A stretch of DNA of 64,000 bases from Scolanthus callimorphus (taxonomy: Eukaryota; Cnidaria; Anthozoa; Actiniaria; Edwardsiidae), in contig CM066918.1 in NCBI GenBank assembly GCA_033964015.1, positions 28,417,387 to 28,481,386 on the forward strand, given 5' to 3'. The translations under genes were made by a program, and so were the position numbers. Below the pieces are notes generated by a model. It had not been told where the DNA came from. It did not search any database and saw only the letters and a program-made list of their open reading frames with translations. Every line of letters starts with the position of its first letter. Position 1 is the first letter of the stretch. Below, piece by piece: positions 26,070 through 38,100 of this stretch.

Positions 26070-26225
26070 CAACAGAGTGGAGATAAGGAATTAACCTTGG
26101 TGTGAAAGCTAACGTGCTAATGAAATGGTCCCATGTGTGCTTATGAGCGTTAGCCCTAGTAAGCGGAGAAAGAGAAAAAATCTCTGACCCCGAGAGGGAT
26201 TCGAACCCACGACCTTCGTTTGCGA
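26070..26225 (-). mobile_element. tRNA-like SINE fragment
   Basis: On the minus strand GGTCGTGGGTTCGAATCCC (plus about 26197-26215) is a tRNA T-arm and B-box sequence. The remaining tRNA parts are not convincing, so this is a SINE or tRNA relic and not a tRNA gene. Confidence 0.5.
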
Positions 26226-26569
26226 CGTCTTTCGTTTGTATGATTTTATGTTAGAAATTTGGTTTTGAATAGTCCTCAGTCAAAAGAAAACTCTCAAAGC
26301 CAGCGTGAAATCACCCAGAGATTTTCGGAAGCCAAACCGCGCCTTTATTCAGAAAGGAGAAAAAGGTTTTCGAAGAGGAACTCCGGCTTTTCTATTCATT
26401 AGAGCAATTCGGATCTTGTTTTCAAGACTGAAAAGTTATGGAAAAAAATATTTATCAGAGTCGTGCGCAATAGTAAATAAATTATTAGCTGCTTATTCTG
26501 CATAACAGCGCGATTGAAACTTCAAAACGGGAATTTTTCAAAGACGATTCAAAGAATTGCATCGGTAAT

Positions 26570-26807
26570 TCATGGCCTTATTCATAAAAGCGCTGAGTCA
26601 TGATAAATAAATCGAAATAACTAAACCTATTGGATGGATCTCAGTGCAAAGAACTGCAGCACAAAGAATACAAAACAAGCAATAACGTGTAAACTTATTT
26701 GACTTATGGATATTTGAATGAGGCGAATTTGCAGTGATTCACTCATTTAGCGCAACCTTCAGTCTTGAAGTTAAAATCGCTAGAGGATCACGTTTTGTCA
26801 TTCTAAA
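26570..26807 (+). promoter_or_regulatory. Conserved upstream region of fibrinogen gene A
   Basis: About 240 bp ending at the start codon are nearly identical before genes B, C, D and E (35040, 41900, 55940 and 63370 onwards). The shared block includes 'gatatttgaatgagg', 'tttgcagtgattcac' and 'cacgttttgtcattctaaa' just before the ATG. Position and conservation make this the promoter and 5' UTR. It may simply reflect recent duplication. No clear TATA box at a standard distance. Confidence 0.5.
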
Positions 26808-29800
26808 ATGGCGATACTGAAACACATCCTTATCTTGCTGATTGCTTTTTATTTGGCTGAAGGACAGTCAACGGTTTCCAGTGTGAAAACGCCTAAAAGC
26901 TCGAAAGGTTCTCCCATAACTTTCAATTGCAACAATGGCGCGACGAAATCCATTCTGAAACAAATCCAAATCCGGCTGACGAACATCGAAAATAAGCTGA
27001 AAGGAGGAAATGGAGCAAAACCGCCTAAAAAGTGTAAAGGTAACAGCTCCAAAAAAATGTTTACTAAATTGTATTAATTTCAAATACTAGAAAGATAAAA
27101 AAATGCTCGAGCAAGTGAGCAATAAACACTTATATAGTATTGAAAACAAATAGTCTCCTGATTTCTGACAGAGAAAAAAAAGTTTTTCTGTGCGCTTTGT
27201 CCAAATCTGAGCAGTAGACACTTATGCAATTTGTAAGGCAAGGAACAAGAAACATCTATATTTTTTTACTTCTAAATACTTGAAATATAAATGTTCTCTG
27301 CCATAGTTTGAGTATGCGGCCAGCAGAGTCGCTTTTTCTTTGATACTTTTGATAGTCTAGTCCTCTCTCGGCTGGAAAGAATACGGTAAATCAGCTAAGA
27401 AATATTTGGCACTCTAAATTGTATTTTTTTTTTTCCGTTTTACTACAGGGACGTACAAGAACTGCGTTGATGTCAAGAAAAAGTGCAAAGGAGGTGATAA
27501 GAGTGGAGTGTACACTATTGATCCTGATGGAAAAGGCGAGTTTAAGGTAAGAAGGACATTTCAAAGCATTTTGAAAGAGCTTTTTTACTGGAAAAAAATT
27601 CGATAAAGAATAAAACATTTGATCTTTGATACAGAAGTTAGAATATAATAAGTCAGTTCAAATATTCGTGTCCATCACTTAAAAAGCCAGATTTCAGTTT
27701 ATGTATATATTGGTTCTTTTAAACTGTACTATTCGCCAGGACAGAAACGACACTCGATATATGTTTTCTCCTATAATTCTGTTACCTGTGGCTTTGTTCT
27801 TTTTATTTTATTTTGACTTATTGGCCATTTCTTTAGCAGACTCCCTAGTGATTCCTTCGTCCTCCTCCTCCCTCTCTCCTCATCCCTATCCCTACTCTCT
27901 TCGTTTTCTTCATAAGTTCCCTCTAATTGTTTTGTGCTGATCAAAGTATCCGCACTCCCTAAGTTAACGCTCTCCAAATTTCATCAAAATTTGGAATTTT
28001 GTATTTGCCTATAGGAACTACTTGAGTTCACAACATTGACCTCATATATTCATCTACTGCGAACTTAGAAACTCCTAAAATCTCATTTCCGTTCCGTGGT
28101 ACTATTCAGGTTTACTGTGACCAAATCACTGACGGCGGTGGATGGGCGGTGTTTCAGCGCCGCCAAGACGGGTCTGTCGACTTCTATCGCGGATGGACGG
28201 ACTACAAGAATGGGTTTGGTAATCTGAAGGGAGAGTTCTGGCTCGGCCTCGACAAGATCAATCGACTGACGCAGTTGCAAGCGCGCGACAACAAATTACG
28301 AGTTGACCTTCAAGACACCAAAGGCATTCGCAAGTACGCTGAATACAGTATGTTTGCCATTGCGTCAGAGAGGGCCAAGTATAAAATAGCCTTGGGAACT
28401 TACTCAGGTAGGTCTATAATGCATGGGGTCTGAACTCATGGGCACTAATCAGTGTAGTCTGTACGCTGAGTACAGTATGTTTGCCATTGCGTCAGAGAGG
28501 GCCAAGTATAAGATAGCCTTGGGGACTTACTCAGGTAGGTCTATAATGCATGGGGTCTGAACTCATGGGCACTAATCAGTGTAGTTGGTACGGTGAGTAC
28601 AGTATCTTTGCCATTGCGTCAGAGAGGGCCAAGTATAAGATAGCCTTGGGGACTTACTCAGGTAGGTCTATAATGCATGGGGTCTGAACTCATGGGCACT
28701 AATCAGTGTAGTCTGTACGCTGAGTACAGTATCTTTGCCATTGCGTCAGAGAGGGCCAAGTATGCGATTGCCTTGAGGACTTACTCAGGTAGGTCTATAA
28801 TGCATGGGGTCTGAACTCATGGGCACTAATCAGTGTAGTCTGTACGCTGAGTACAGTATCTTTGCCATTGCGTCAGAGAGGGCCAAGTATAAAATGGCCT
28901 TGGGGACTTACTCAGGTAGGTCTATAATGCATGGGGTCTGAACTCATGGGCACTAATCAGTGTAGTCTGTACGCTGAGTACAGTATCTTTGCCATTGCGT
29001 CAGAGAGGGCCAAGTATGCGATTGCCTTGAGGACTTACTCAGGTAGGTCTATAATGCATGGGGTCTGAACTCATGGGCACTAATCAGTGTAGTCTGTACG
29101 CTGAGTACAGTATCTTTGCCATTGCGTCAGAGAGGGCCAAGTATGCGATTGCCTTGAGGACTTACTCAGGTAGGTCTATAATGCATGGGGTCTGAACTCA
29201 TGGGCACTAATCAGTGTAGTCTGTACGCTGAGTACAGTATCTTTGCCATTGCGTCAGAGAGGGCCAAGTATAAAATGGCCTTGGGGACTTACTCAGGTAG
29301 GTCTATAATGCATGGGGTCTGAACTCATGGGCACTAATCAGTGTAGTCTGTACGCTGAGTACAGTATCTTTGCCATTGCGTCAGAGAGGGCCAAGTATAA
29401 AATAGCCTTGGGGACTTACTCAGGTAGGTCTATAATGCATGGGGTCTGAACTCATGGGCACTAATCAGTGTAGTTTGTACGCTGAGTACAGTATCTTTGC
29501 CATTGCGTCAGAGAGGGCCAAGTATAAAATAGCCTTGGGGACTTACTCAGGTAGGTCTATAATGCATGGGGTCTGAACTTATGGGCACTAATCAGTGTAG
29601 TCTGTACGCTGAGTACAGTATGTTTGCCATTGCGTCAGAGAGGGCCAAGTATAAAATAGCCTTGAGGACTTACTCAGGTAGGTCTATAATGCATGGGGTC
29701 TGAACTTATGGGCACTAATCAGTGTAGTCTGTACGCTGAGTACAGTATGTTTGCCATTGCGTCAGAGAGGACCAAGTATAAAATAGCCTTGGGAACTTAC

Positions 29801-32800
29801 TCAGGTAGGTCTATAATGCATGGGGTCTGAACTTATGGGCACTAATCAGTGTAGTCTGTACGCTGAGTACAGTATGTTTGCCATTGCGTCAGAGAGGGCC
29901 AAGTATAAAATAGCCTTGGGGACTTACTCAGGTAGGTCTATAATGCATGGGGTCTGAACTCATGGGCACTAATCAGTGTAGTTTGTACGCTGAGTACAGT
30001 ATCTTTGCCATTGCGTCAGAGAGGGCCAAGTATAAGATAGCCTTGGGGACTTACTCAGGTAGGTCTATAATGCATGGGGTCTGAACTCATGGGCACTAAT
30101 CAGTGTAGTTTGTACGCTGAGTACAGTATCTTTGCCATTGCGTCAGAGAGGGCCAAGTATAAAATAGCCTTGGGGACTTACTCAGGTAGGTCTATAATGC
30201 ATGGGGTCTGAACTTATGGGCACTAATCAGTGTAGTCTGTACGCTGAGTACAGTATGTTTGCCATTGCGTCAGAGAGGGCCAAGTATAAAATAGCCTTGA
30301 GGACTTACTCAGGTAGGTCTATAATGCATGGGGTCTGAACTTATGGGCACTAATCAGTGTAGTCTGTACGCTGAGTACAGTATGTTTGCCATTGCGTCAG
30401 AGAGGACCAAGTATAAAATAGCCTTGGGAACTTACTCAGGTAGGTCTATAATGCATGGGGTCTGAACTTATGGGCACTAATCAGTGTAGTCTGTACGCTG
30501 AGTACAGTATGTTTGCCATTGCGTCAGAGAGGGCCAAGTATAAAATAGCCTTGGGGACTTACTCAGGTAGGTCTATAATACATGGGGTCTGAACTCATGG
30601 GCACTAATCAGTGTAGTCTGTACGCTGAGTACAGTATGTTTGCCATTGCGTCAGAGAGGGCCAAGTATAAAATAGCCTTGGGGACTTACTCAGGTAGGTC
30701 TATAATGCATGGGGTCTGAACTCATGGGCACTAATCAGTGTAGTCTGTACGCTGAGTACAGTATGTTTGCCATTGCGTCAGAGAGGGCCAAGTATAAATA
30801 GCCTTGGGAACTTACTCAGGTAGGTCTATAATGCATGGGGTCTGAACTTATGGGCACTAATCAGTGTAGTCTGTACGCTGAGTACAGTATGTTTGCCATT
30901 GCGTCAGAGAGGGCCAAGTATAAAATAGCCTTGGGGACTTACTCAGGTAGGTCTATAATGCATGGGGTCTGGACTCATGGGCACTAATCAGTGTAGTTTG
31001 TACGCTGAGTACAGTATCTTTGCCATTGCGTCAGAGAGGGCCAAGTATAAAATAGCCTTGGGACTTACTCAGGTAGGTCTATAATGCATGGGGTCTGAAC
31101 TCATGGGCACTAATCAGTGTAGTCTGTACGCTGAGTACAGTATGTTTGCCATTGCGTCAGAAAGGACCAAGTATGCGATTGCCTTGAGGACTTACTCAGG
31201 TAGGTCTATAATGCATGGGGTCTGAACTTATGGGCACTAATCAGTGTAGTCTGTACGCTGAGTACAGTATGTTTGCCATTGCGTCAGAGAGGGCCAAGTA
31301 TGCGATTGCCTTGAGGACTTACTCAGGTAGGTCTATAATGCATGGGGTCTGGACTTATGGGCACTAATCAGTGTAGTCTGTACGCTGAGTACAGTATGTT
31401 TGCCATTGCGTCAGAGAGGGCCAAGTATGCGATTGCCTTGAGGACTTACTCAGGTAGGTCTATAATGCATGGGGTCTGGACTTATGGGCACTAATCAGTG
31501 TAGTCTGTACGCTGAGTACAGTATGTTTGCCATTGCGTCAGAAAGGACCAAGTATGCGATTGCCTTGAGGACTTACTCAGGTAGGTCTATAATGCATGGG
31601 GTCTGAACTTATGGGCACTAATCAGTGTAGTCTGTACGCTGAGTACAGTATCTTTGCCATTGCGTCAGAGAGGGCCAAGTATAAAATAGCCTTGAGGACT
31701 TACTCAGGTAGGTCTATAATGCATGGGGTCTGAACTCATGGGCACTAATCAGTGTAGTCTGTACGCTGAGTACAGTATGTTTGCCATTGCGTCAGAGAGG
31801 GCCAAGTATAAAATAGCCTTGGGGACTTACTCAGGTAGGTCTATAATGCATGGGGTCTGGACTCATGGGCACTTATCAGTGTAGTCTGTACGCTGAGTAC
31901 AGTATGTTTGCCATTGCGTCAGAGAGGGCCAAGTATAAAATGGCCTTGGGGACTTACTCAGATAGGTCTATAATACATGGGGTCTGAACTTATGGGCACT
32001 AATCAGTGTAGTCTGTACGCTGAGTACAGTATGTTTGCCATTGCGTCAGAGAGGACCAAGTATAAAATGGCCTTGGGGACTTACTCAGGTAGGTCTATAA
32101 TGCATGGGGTCTGAACTCATGGGCACTAATCAGTGTAGTTTGCAATCAAGGGCATTTATTCCTGCTTATCTAAAATCGATAGTCCTGAGTGAATTAGGCT
32201 TATAAAATGTGCTTGTAAAAAGGCAAATGCCTGCAACGATTGTAGGCAACGATGCCTGTGATTTAAAATCCCAATGACGATTTTTCTTATGCTTTATGTC
32301 TTAGTGTGCGGAGCACATGGAACATAGCAGAACACGAAATAAGCTTGAATGTTGCCGTGAAGCTGTGAAAACCTTGAGTTATAATAATCTATTTACGCAT
32401 TACGCCCCACTGATTTTAAACCGCTACAGTGGAGGATGCAGAGTGAAGGGAGGTGAATAAGCTGATTAGCCACCCACTTTTCTCACCATCTCGGTATATT
32501 TGCACTGTTAGTCGCCCCCCTCCCCTTGGGGGCAAGCAGGTATCCCCCACAAGTTGACACAAAACATTTTCCTTTTTTTGTGGGGGGCTCCCCCCCCCCC
32601 CCCCCCCCCACATTTCAAATTTTCAAATTTCTGGATGTAATACTAAACTCCCGGGGGGGGGGGGGGACTCTAAGGTTAAAATGCTAGGGGTGACCGTCGG
32701 GAAACTCGAATTTTGACCCTAAAAAATACCTGGTCGGAAAAAATTTCCACCCTAAAAAATACCCTAAAAAATACCAACAATTTTGACAGATAAATTTTAT

Positions 32801-33346
32801 TCTGGCCGTTTATTTAATATACATCAAATGTATCCTCTCGACTTTCAAAAACACTACCTTATTTGCGTGAGAACATATGCCCCTAAAAAATACCTATTTT
32901 TCTTACTATACCGTTTTTTATTTTCGAACCCCTAAAAAATACCAGATCGCCGATTTCACCCCGGGACTAAACTACCTCAAGTATCAGAATTTCTTCTCGA
33001 GGCTAACATTTCGTGGACAGTGTAGCGCATTACAGACATGGAATGGTTGCACACAATAAACTGTTTGTGTATTGACTATGTTCCAGGGAACGCTGGTGAC
33101 TCCCTCGGTGGGCATAAAGGACAACCTTTCAGTACCAAAGACAGGGACAACGACAGCTGGAGTAAAAACTGTGCTGTTTCTTATAAGGGGGCCTGGTGGT
33201 ATGGATCCTGTCATTCATCCAACCTGAACGGGCTCTACCATCACGGTCAACACAGCTCATATGCTGATGGCGTCAACTGGTACGACTGGAAAGGGCACCA
33301 CTACTCGTACAAGAAATCAGAAATGAAAATCAAACCAGTTAAGTGA
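26808..33346 (+). CDS. Fibrinogen-related secreted lectin-like protein, gene A (intact)
   Basis: Four exons, 26808-27039, 27449-27546, 28110-28407 and 33087-33346, give 888 nt, or 295 residues plus TGA. Phases are 1, 0, 1, all consistent. Residues 1-19 form a signal peptide ([13 protein letters not shown]). Residues about 47-66 form a short amphipathic helix ([18 protein letters not shown]), perhaps for oligomerisation. A Lys/Cys-rich linker follows. The fibrinogen C-terminal domain runs from about 80 to 295, with [18 protein letters not shown] (119-136), the calcium-loop motif [12 protein letters not shown] (228-239), CHSSNLNG (251-258) and KKSEMKIKP near the end. This is the ficolin/tachylectin-5/angiopoietin-like fold; such proteins bind acetylated glycans and act in innate recognition, and that role is inferred here. 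Intron 3 (4.7 kb) is mostly the 127-bp array. The 3' flank has AATAAG where the paralogues have AATAAA. Confidence 0.88.
28334..32141 (+). repeat. 127-bp exon-donor-intron array A, about 30 units
   Basis: The first unit is the 3' part of exon 3 of gene A. Each unit has about 73 bp of exon sequence (codons for [20 protein letters not shown]), the CAG/GTAGGT donor and about 50 bp of intron ending 'cactaatcagtgtagtctg'. Spacing is 127 bp (28334, 28461, 28588, 28715 and on). Almost every copy keeps the donor; one near 31955 reads CAGATAGG. A few copies have 1-bp deletions. A five-unit block is duplicated (635-bp offset, 29771 to 30406). Confidence 0.95.
32650..32965. mobile_element. hAT-type MITE with 8-bp target duplication in gene A intron 3
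   Basis: The ends CCCGGGG and CCCCGGG are flanked by ACTAAACT on both sides (32642-32649 and 32966-32973). Gene C reads 'actgaactacatc' at the same place without the insert, which gives an empty site. The interior has several 'ccctaaaaaatacc' repeats. An 8-bp duplication suggests the hAT superfamily. Confidence 0.8.
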
Positions 33347-35141
33347 GCAACATTGGGAAGCGCCCAAGGGCTCGGCCCTGTCAAACGCTCAATTGAGTAG
33401 AGTCGTAGAGTCAATGTATTAGAGAACTGGTTCATACAATCAACAAATAAGCTAATGATGATGCATTATCTCACGTGGTTCGTATTTTTTGATTTGAAGA
33501 ATGTGTCCCGGTATCATTTGTATCTCCCATGACTAATCCTATGAGTGCTATTGGGCGTTATCGGACGCATTTGGGACTAGCCCCCTACATATCATTCTCA
33601 AATGAGAACAACAGGCATTGTTAAACGGGCCTTGTTTGCGGACTCACTCCAGCGTATGGAAATCGAGCCTATAGTACAGCCCTCCCGCGAAAATGTTTTG
33701 GATAACTTGGAGGTTTACGCACAGCGAGCGGCTTGGACTTTGATTGACAGCTGAATATTCCAAATCGTAACAACAAAACGAAAAGTAAAATAAAATGCAA
33801 TCAGTTGTCCAAAATACAAAGACAAAGGTACAAAGGCCTCCTGCTGACATAAGACACTGCGACCAAGGAGGTTAGGCAAAAATATGCAATAATTCACAGC
33901 GTTATACTAAAAAAAGAACTTTCAGGTTTGCACTCATCGCACAAGGCTCACAGGAGCGCGGAAAAACCGTGCAAAATGGTCACTTTTTGAGAAAAATATT
34001 CCAGCACTTGAAGTCAAATTAAAAGGAAATTAATTGTTTATTTGGTGACTGTCTTGTCTTCTTTCCTGGGTATCAAGAGCCTTTTTCGAGGGAGAAATCC
34101 GATGTCGTTATCTCTCGTGGCCAACTACACTCGTCACAACCCAATAGAAATACACAAGGGATGCAAGAAAATCTCGTTCTCGAGATTGAGAACTTGAAAC
34201 GCCACAAACAATGCTTTTAGGACATTGTCCTCCATTGTCAGATATAGAGACTTAATGCAATTCACCTTAGAAAAGCTTTCTCAATTTCATTACGAATTTG
34301 CACTTTAAGGTCCAAATAAATGTGGTTCCAAACTTAGGAAAAAGCAGAATGGCTATAATATATCTCGATGAACTGATGTCCTGGTTCGCTCTACAAGCTC
34401 TGTAAAATTTGATTTTCACGCTGTTTCTGTGGCGCCCGCTCTGTAGGAAAGAAGCTCAGCCTGCCTTGCCGATTGAGCAGGCATGTCAACAAGCCCTGAG
34501 GCTTGAATGAAACTACGCACACGAAGATGCACAGCAAAGAAACGATATTGTACGAGCTCCAACTTTAATTTTGCGCAAGACAGGCGCATGGATTTATTTC
34601 TTAGTTTCGTTTGTATTTTGTGGGGGAAAATGTGGCTCTCAATAGTCCTTCTTAGTTCAAAAAACCTCTCAGAGCATGTGCAAAATCACCCAGAGATAGT
34701 GACCAAAGCCATGAAACCGCGTCTGTATTCAGAAAAGAGAAAAAGGTTTTCGAAGAGGAACTCACGGGTTGCTGTTCATTTGGGCCATTCGGATCTTGTT
34801 TTCAAGACTGAAAAGTTAATAAAAAAATATTTATCAGAGTCGTGCACAATAGTAAATGCATTGAAGTTTCAAAACGGGAATTTTTTCGAAGACGATTCAA
34901 AGAATTGCATCGGTAATTAGTGGCCTTATTCATAAAAGCGCTGAGTCATGATAAACATCTAAACCTGTTGGATGAGTTTCAGTGCTAACAACTGTAGCAC
35001 AAAGAATACCAAACAAGCAATAACGAGTAAACTTGTCATTGACTTCTGGATATTTGAATGAGGCGGATTTGCAGTGATTCACACATTTAGCGCAACAGTC
35101 TTGAAAGTAATCGCTACAGGCTCACGTTTTGTCATTCTAAA
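33347..35141. other. Spacer between fibrinogen genes A and B
   Basis: No independent gene was seen. The first 600 bp are 3' flank shared with genes B, C and partly D ('ggcgttatcggacgcatttg', 'gaaatcgagcctatagtaca'). The last 1.2 kb are upstream flank shared with the other copies. The duplicated unit therefore covers gene plus flanks. Confidence 0.6.
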
Positions 35142-38100
35142 ATGGCGATACTGAAAAGCACCCTTATCTTGTTGATTGCGCTATATTTGGCTGAAGGAAA
35201 GTCAACGCCTTCCCGTGTGAAAGCGCCTAAAAACTCTAAAGGTTCTCCCATAACAGTCATCTGCAACAATGGCGCGACGAAAGCCTTAAAAGCCATGATT
35301 CTGAACATGGTTAATGTGGTGAGACAAATCAAAACCCGGATGACAAACATCGAAAAGAAGCTAAAAGGAGGAAATGGAGAAAAACCACCGAAAAAGTGTA
35401 AAGGTAACAGATCCAATAATAGTTTTACCAAGTTGTGCATAAAGTCTTTAGAAAGAAAGAAAACAAAAAGTCATTCGAACAATTAACCAGAAAACAAATA
35501 GTTTCTTCGTTCTAACAATAAAGAAACAAATGAGTGAATTTTGAGCACAACACAAGACACCAATGCTGGGTGTCAAGCGGTAGGGTGATCCAGAAAAGTA
35601 AGAAAATAGAAATTCAAGGTTGAAAAAATAGGAAAAATAGAAAGATCTGGACCAAAACATACGATGAAAATAGGAAATGAGAGGTTTGTGGATGCTCATA
35701 TTAATGTCTTTAGCCTATTCATCGGAACTATCTACAGCAAAATATGCTTGAAAGAGAGCAGTGTCTATATTTGGTTTCACGTGGCAAATTGGGGACGTAA
35801 TTGGTTATTTTCCTAGCGGGATCTGCCGGCGAGAAAATTTGAACATTTCTGACTCGTAGGATTACTTTAGTTGTAGCAAGTTTCGGTGCAAAATTGATTG
35901 GATTAGACTTAACCTTTTCCAGTCAAAAGCGTTAAAAATACGAAAAATAGGTTTTGGCCACAAAATAGGAGAAAATAGGAATGCGGCCAAAACATAGGAA
36001 TAGACAGGAACTGACGCTCTGCTAATGCTCCCTGCTAGCAGAGCCTCGTTTTTTTGACAGTATAGACCTCTTTCAGAAGAAACGAATTACGGTAAATACG
36101 CTACATATTGTTGAAAGCACTGTTGAAAGCACGCTTTCCTACAGGGACGCCGAAGAACTGCGTTGATGTCAAGAAAAAGTGCAAAGGAGGAGATAAGAGT
36201 GGAGTGTACCGAATCGATCCTGATGGAAAAGGCACCTTTAAGGTAAGAAGGAAAAACTTTACAATCCAAATTATAAGGATCTCGAATATATAAAGAACCT
36301 GAGATTTGCTAAAATCAGGGAAGCAACAAGTAAAATGTTTGGAACCTGACCTTCTAATAACATTTACAGTAACATTTCACTTTATTATTTGCTTTTATTA
36401 TATAAGCTACAGTGCTTTACATATTATCTACATTTATAATATAAACTACAGTGCTTTCGTTACACTCATAGACATCGAATAGTAGCACTCATTCCATATC
36501 AGTATCGCGATTCACCCTGCCACTCTGTATTGTTGTGAGCCGTCAATATTTTGTGGATGACGGCTCAAAAAGAGCACGCAAAAGTCAATGGTTAGAAATA
36601 AAGTTTAGCTATACTTCTAGCAATATCTTATGGCAGAAAGAGATTTTTTTCGCCGAAAAAGATGGAAAAATGTAAACAGAAAATGCTCGAGCTCGTGCGA
36701 AAAGCCCCTGTGATTGCGTGAGAGCGCGCGTAAATATAATCATTATATTTAAGAATTGAATTGAATTGAATTGATTGAAATTTCAATTCTCATGATGAGA
36801 ATTGAAATTTCAATCAATTCAATTCAATTCAATTTCATTACACAATTCGTTATATTCGTTAATTTACATTGTTTAAGAGTACATAAAAATAAGGAAAATA
36901 ATTCGGATTTTGAAATAAATAGAAAAGGAATTAAGGAATTGTGCATGGTGGCCAAAGTAGCACAAGCTTTCGAGTTGACCACCACGACTCGTCAGAATCG
37001 ACAATAATTAACACTATTTCCTGCCATTTCCTCCAGAAAATATTCAAGAATCGAGATACAATATTAATTACGATTATGAGACGGCAATTCCACAAAATAT
37101 TGACGGCGTTGGAAGAAAATATTTTCAAAATCGTAATTAGTATATATCGCGGTTGGCATGGCAACAGTTTATAACTTGACATTTATCCTTATTTATGTTT
37201 GCGCATTCACTTTTTTTACTTTGAATATTATCTTAATATTTTGGCACATTTCAAAGAGCTTTTTTACTCAATTTAAGATTGCGTAACTTCTAGCCGGTTT
37301 CACTGAGAGAACTTGTAAAAAGAATAAAAAGATCTCGGCTTATCTACTATTCGATGTCTATATAAATCTCGAATAAATAATTTTTATCTTCGCGCGCCCA
37401 TATATGCCCAACATTCTGCTTAGAAAGCTCCCCGTTCCCTTCATTTTTTTGGGCGCCAGGTTGACTGGTGTTCTAAAAAAGGTTATTATGTTTTGGAGGA
37501 TTAAAAGGCAAATTTAAGCCTGTAGGTTCTTTAATACTACGTTATGATATGTGGATTTTTATTGTACTATTCGGCAGGGCGGAAATTTGATATTCTGTTT
37601 TTGTCTATAATATTATTCGGTTGTAGTTATTTCACAAACTGTTCAGTGAAAAACATGTGTCATCTTGCTTTGCATAACTTACCAATTTTTTACCAAAGCT
37701 AGCAAACAATATTCAAGAAAATATTCATTTTAGTGCTGATCAAAGAATCACTTCTCCCTAAGTTAAGGCTCTTCAAATTCAATCAGCATGTGGAATTTTG
37801 TATTTGGCTACAGGAACTACTCGGAGTTAAAAATCTTGATCTTATTTATTTATGTCCTGCGAAGCTAGAAACTGCTAAAACTAATTTCCGTTCTGTGGTA
37901 CCATTCAGGTTTACTGTGACCAAATCACTGACGGCGGAGGATGGGCGGTGTTTCAGCGCCGCCAAGACGGGTCTGTCGACTTCTATCGCGGATGGACGGA
38001 CTACAAGAATGGGTTTGGTAAGCTGAAGGGAGAGTTCTGGCTCGGCCTCGACAAGATCAATCGACTGACGCAGTTGCAAGCGCGCGACAACAAATTACGA

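Larger units (their letters stand above)
24152..26807. other. Interval between the last visible WDR7 exon and fibrinogen gene A
   Basis: I searched here for the missing WDR7 N-terminal propeller exons and for other genes and found none. The interval holds the palindromic element (24260-24388), a MITE (25373-25590), a SINE-like piece (26070-26225) and, from about 24900 on, sequence shared with the upstream flanks of the other fibrinogen genes. Confidence 0.5.

Noticed and set aside
28334..32141. CRISPR-like array
   Set aside because: The units are contiguous 127-bp tandem repeats derived from an exon-intron boundary, with no unique spacers, in an intron-rich metazoan gene.
28461..32141. Array units as regular in-frame alternative exons of gene A
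   Set aside because: From the possible acceptors (TGTAG, ATCAG, GTACAG, GCTGAG) the exon lengths or frames (77, 82, 59, 63 nt) either shift the frame or hit a stop, so routine in-frame inclusion is not supported.
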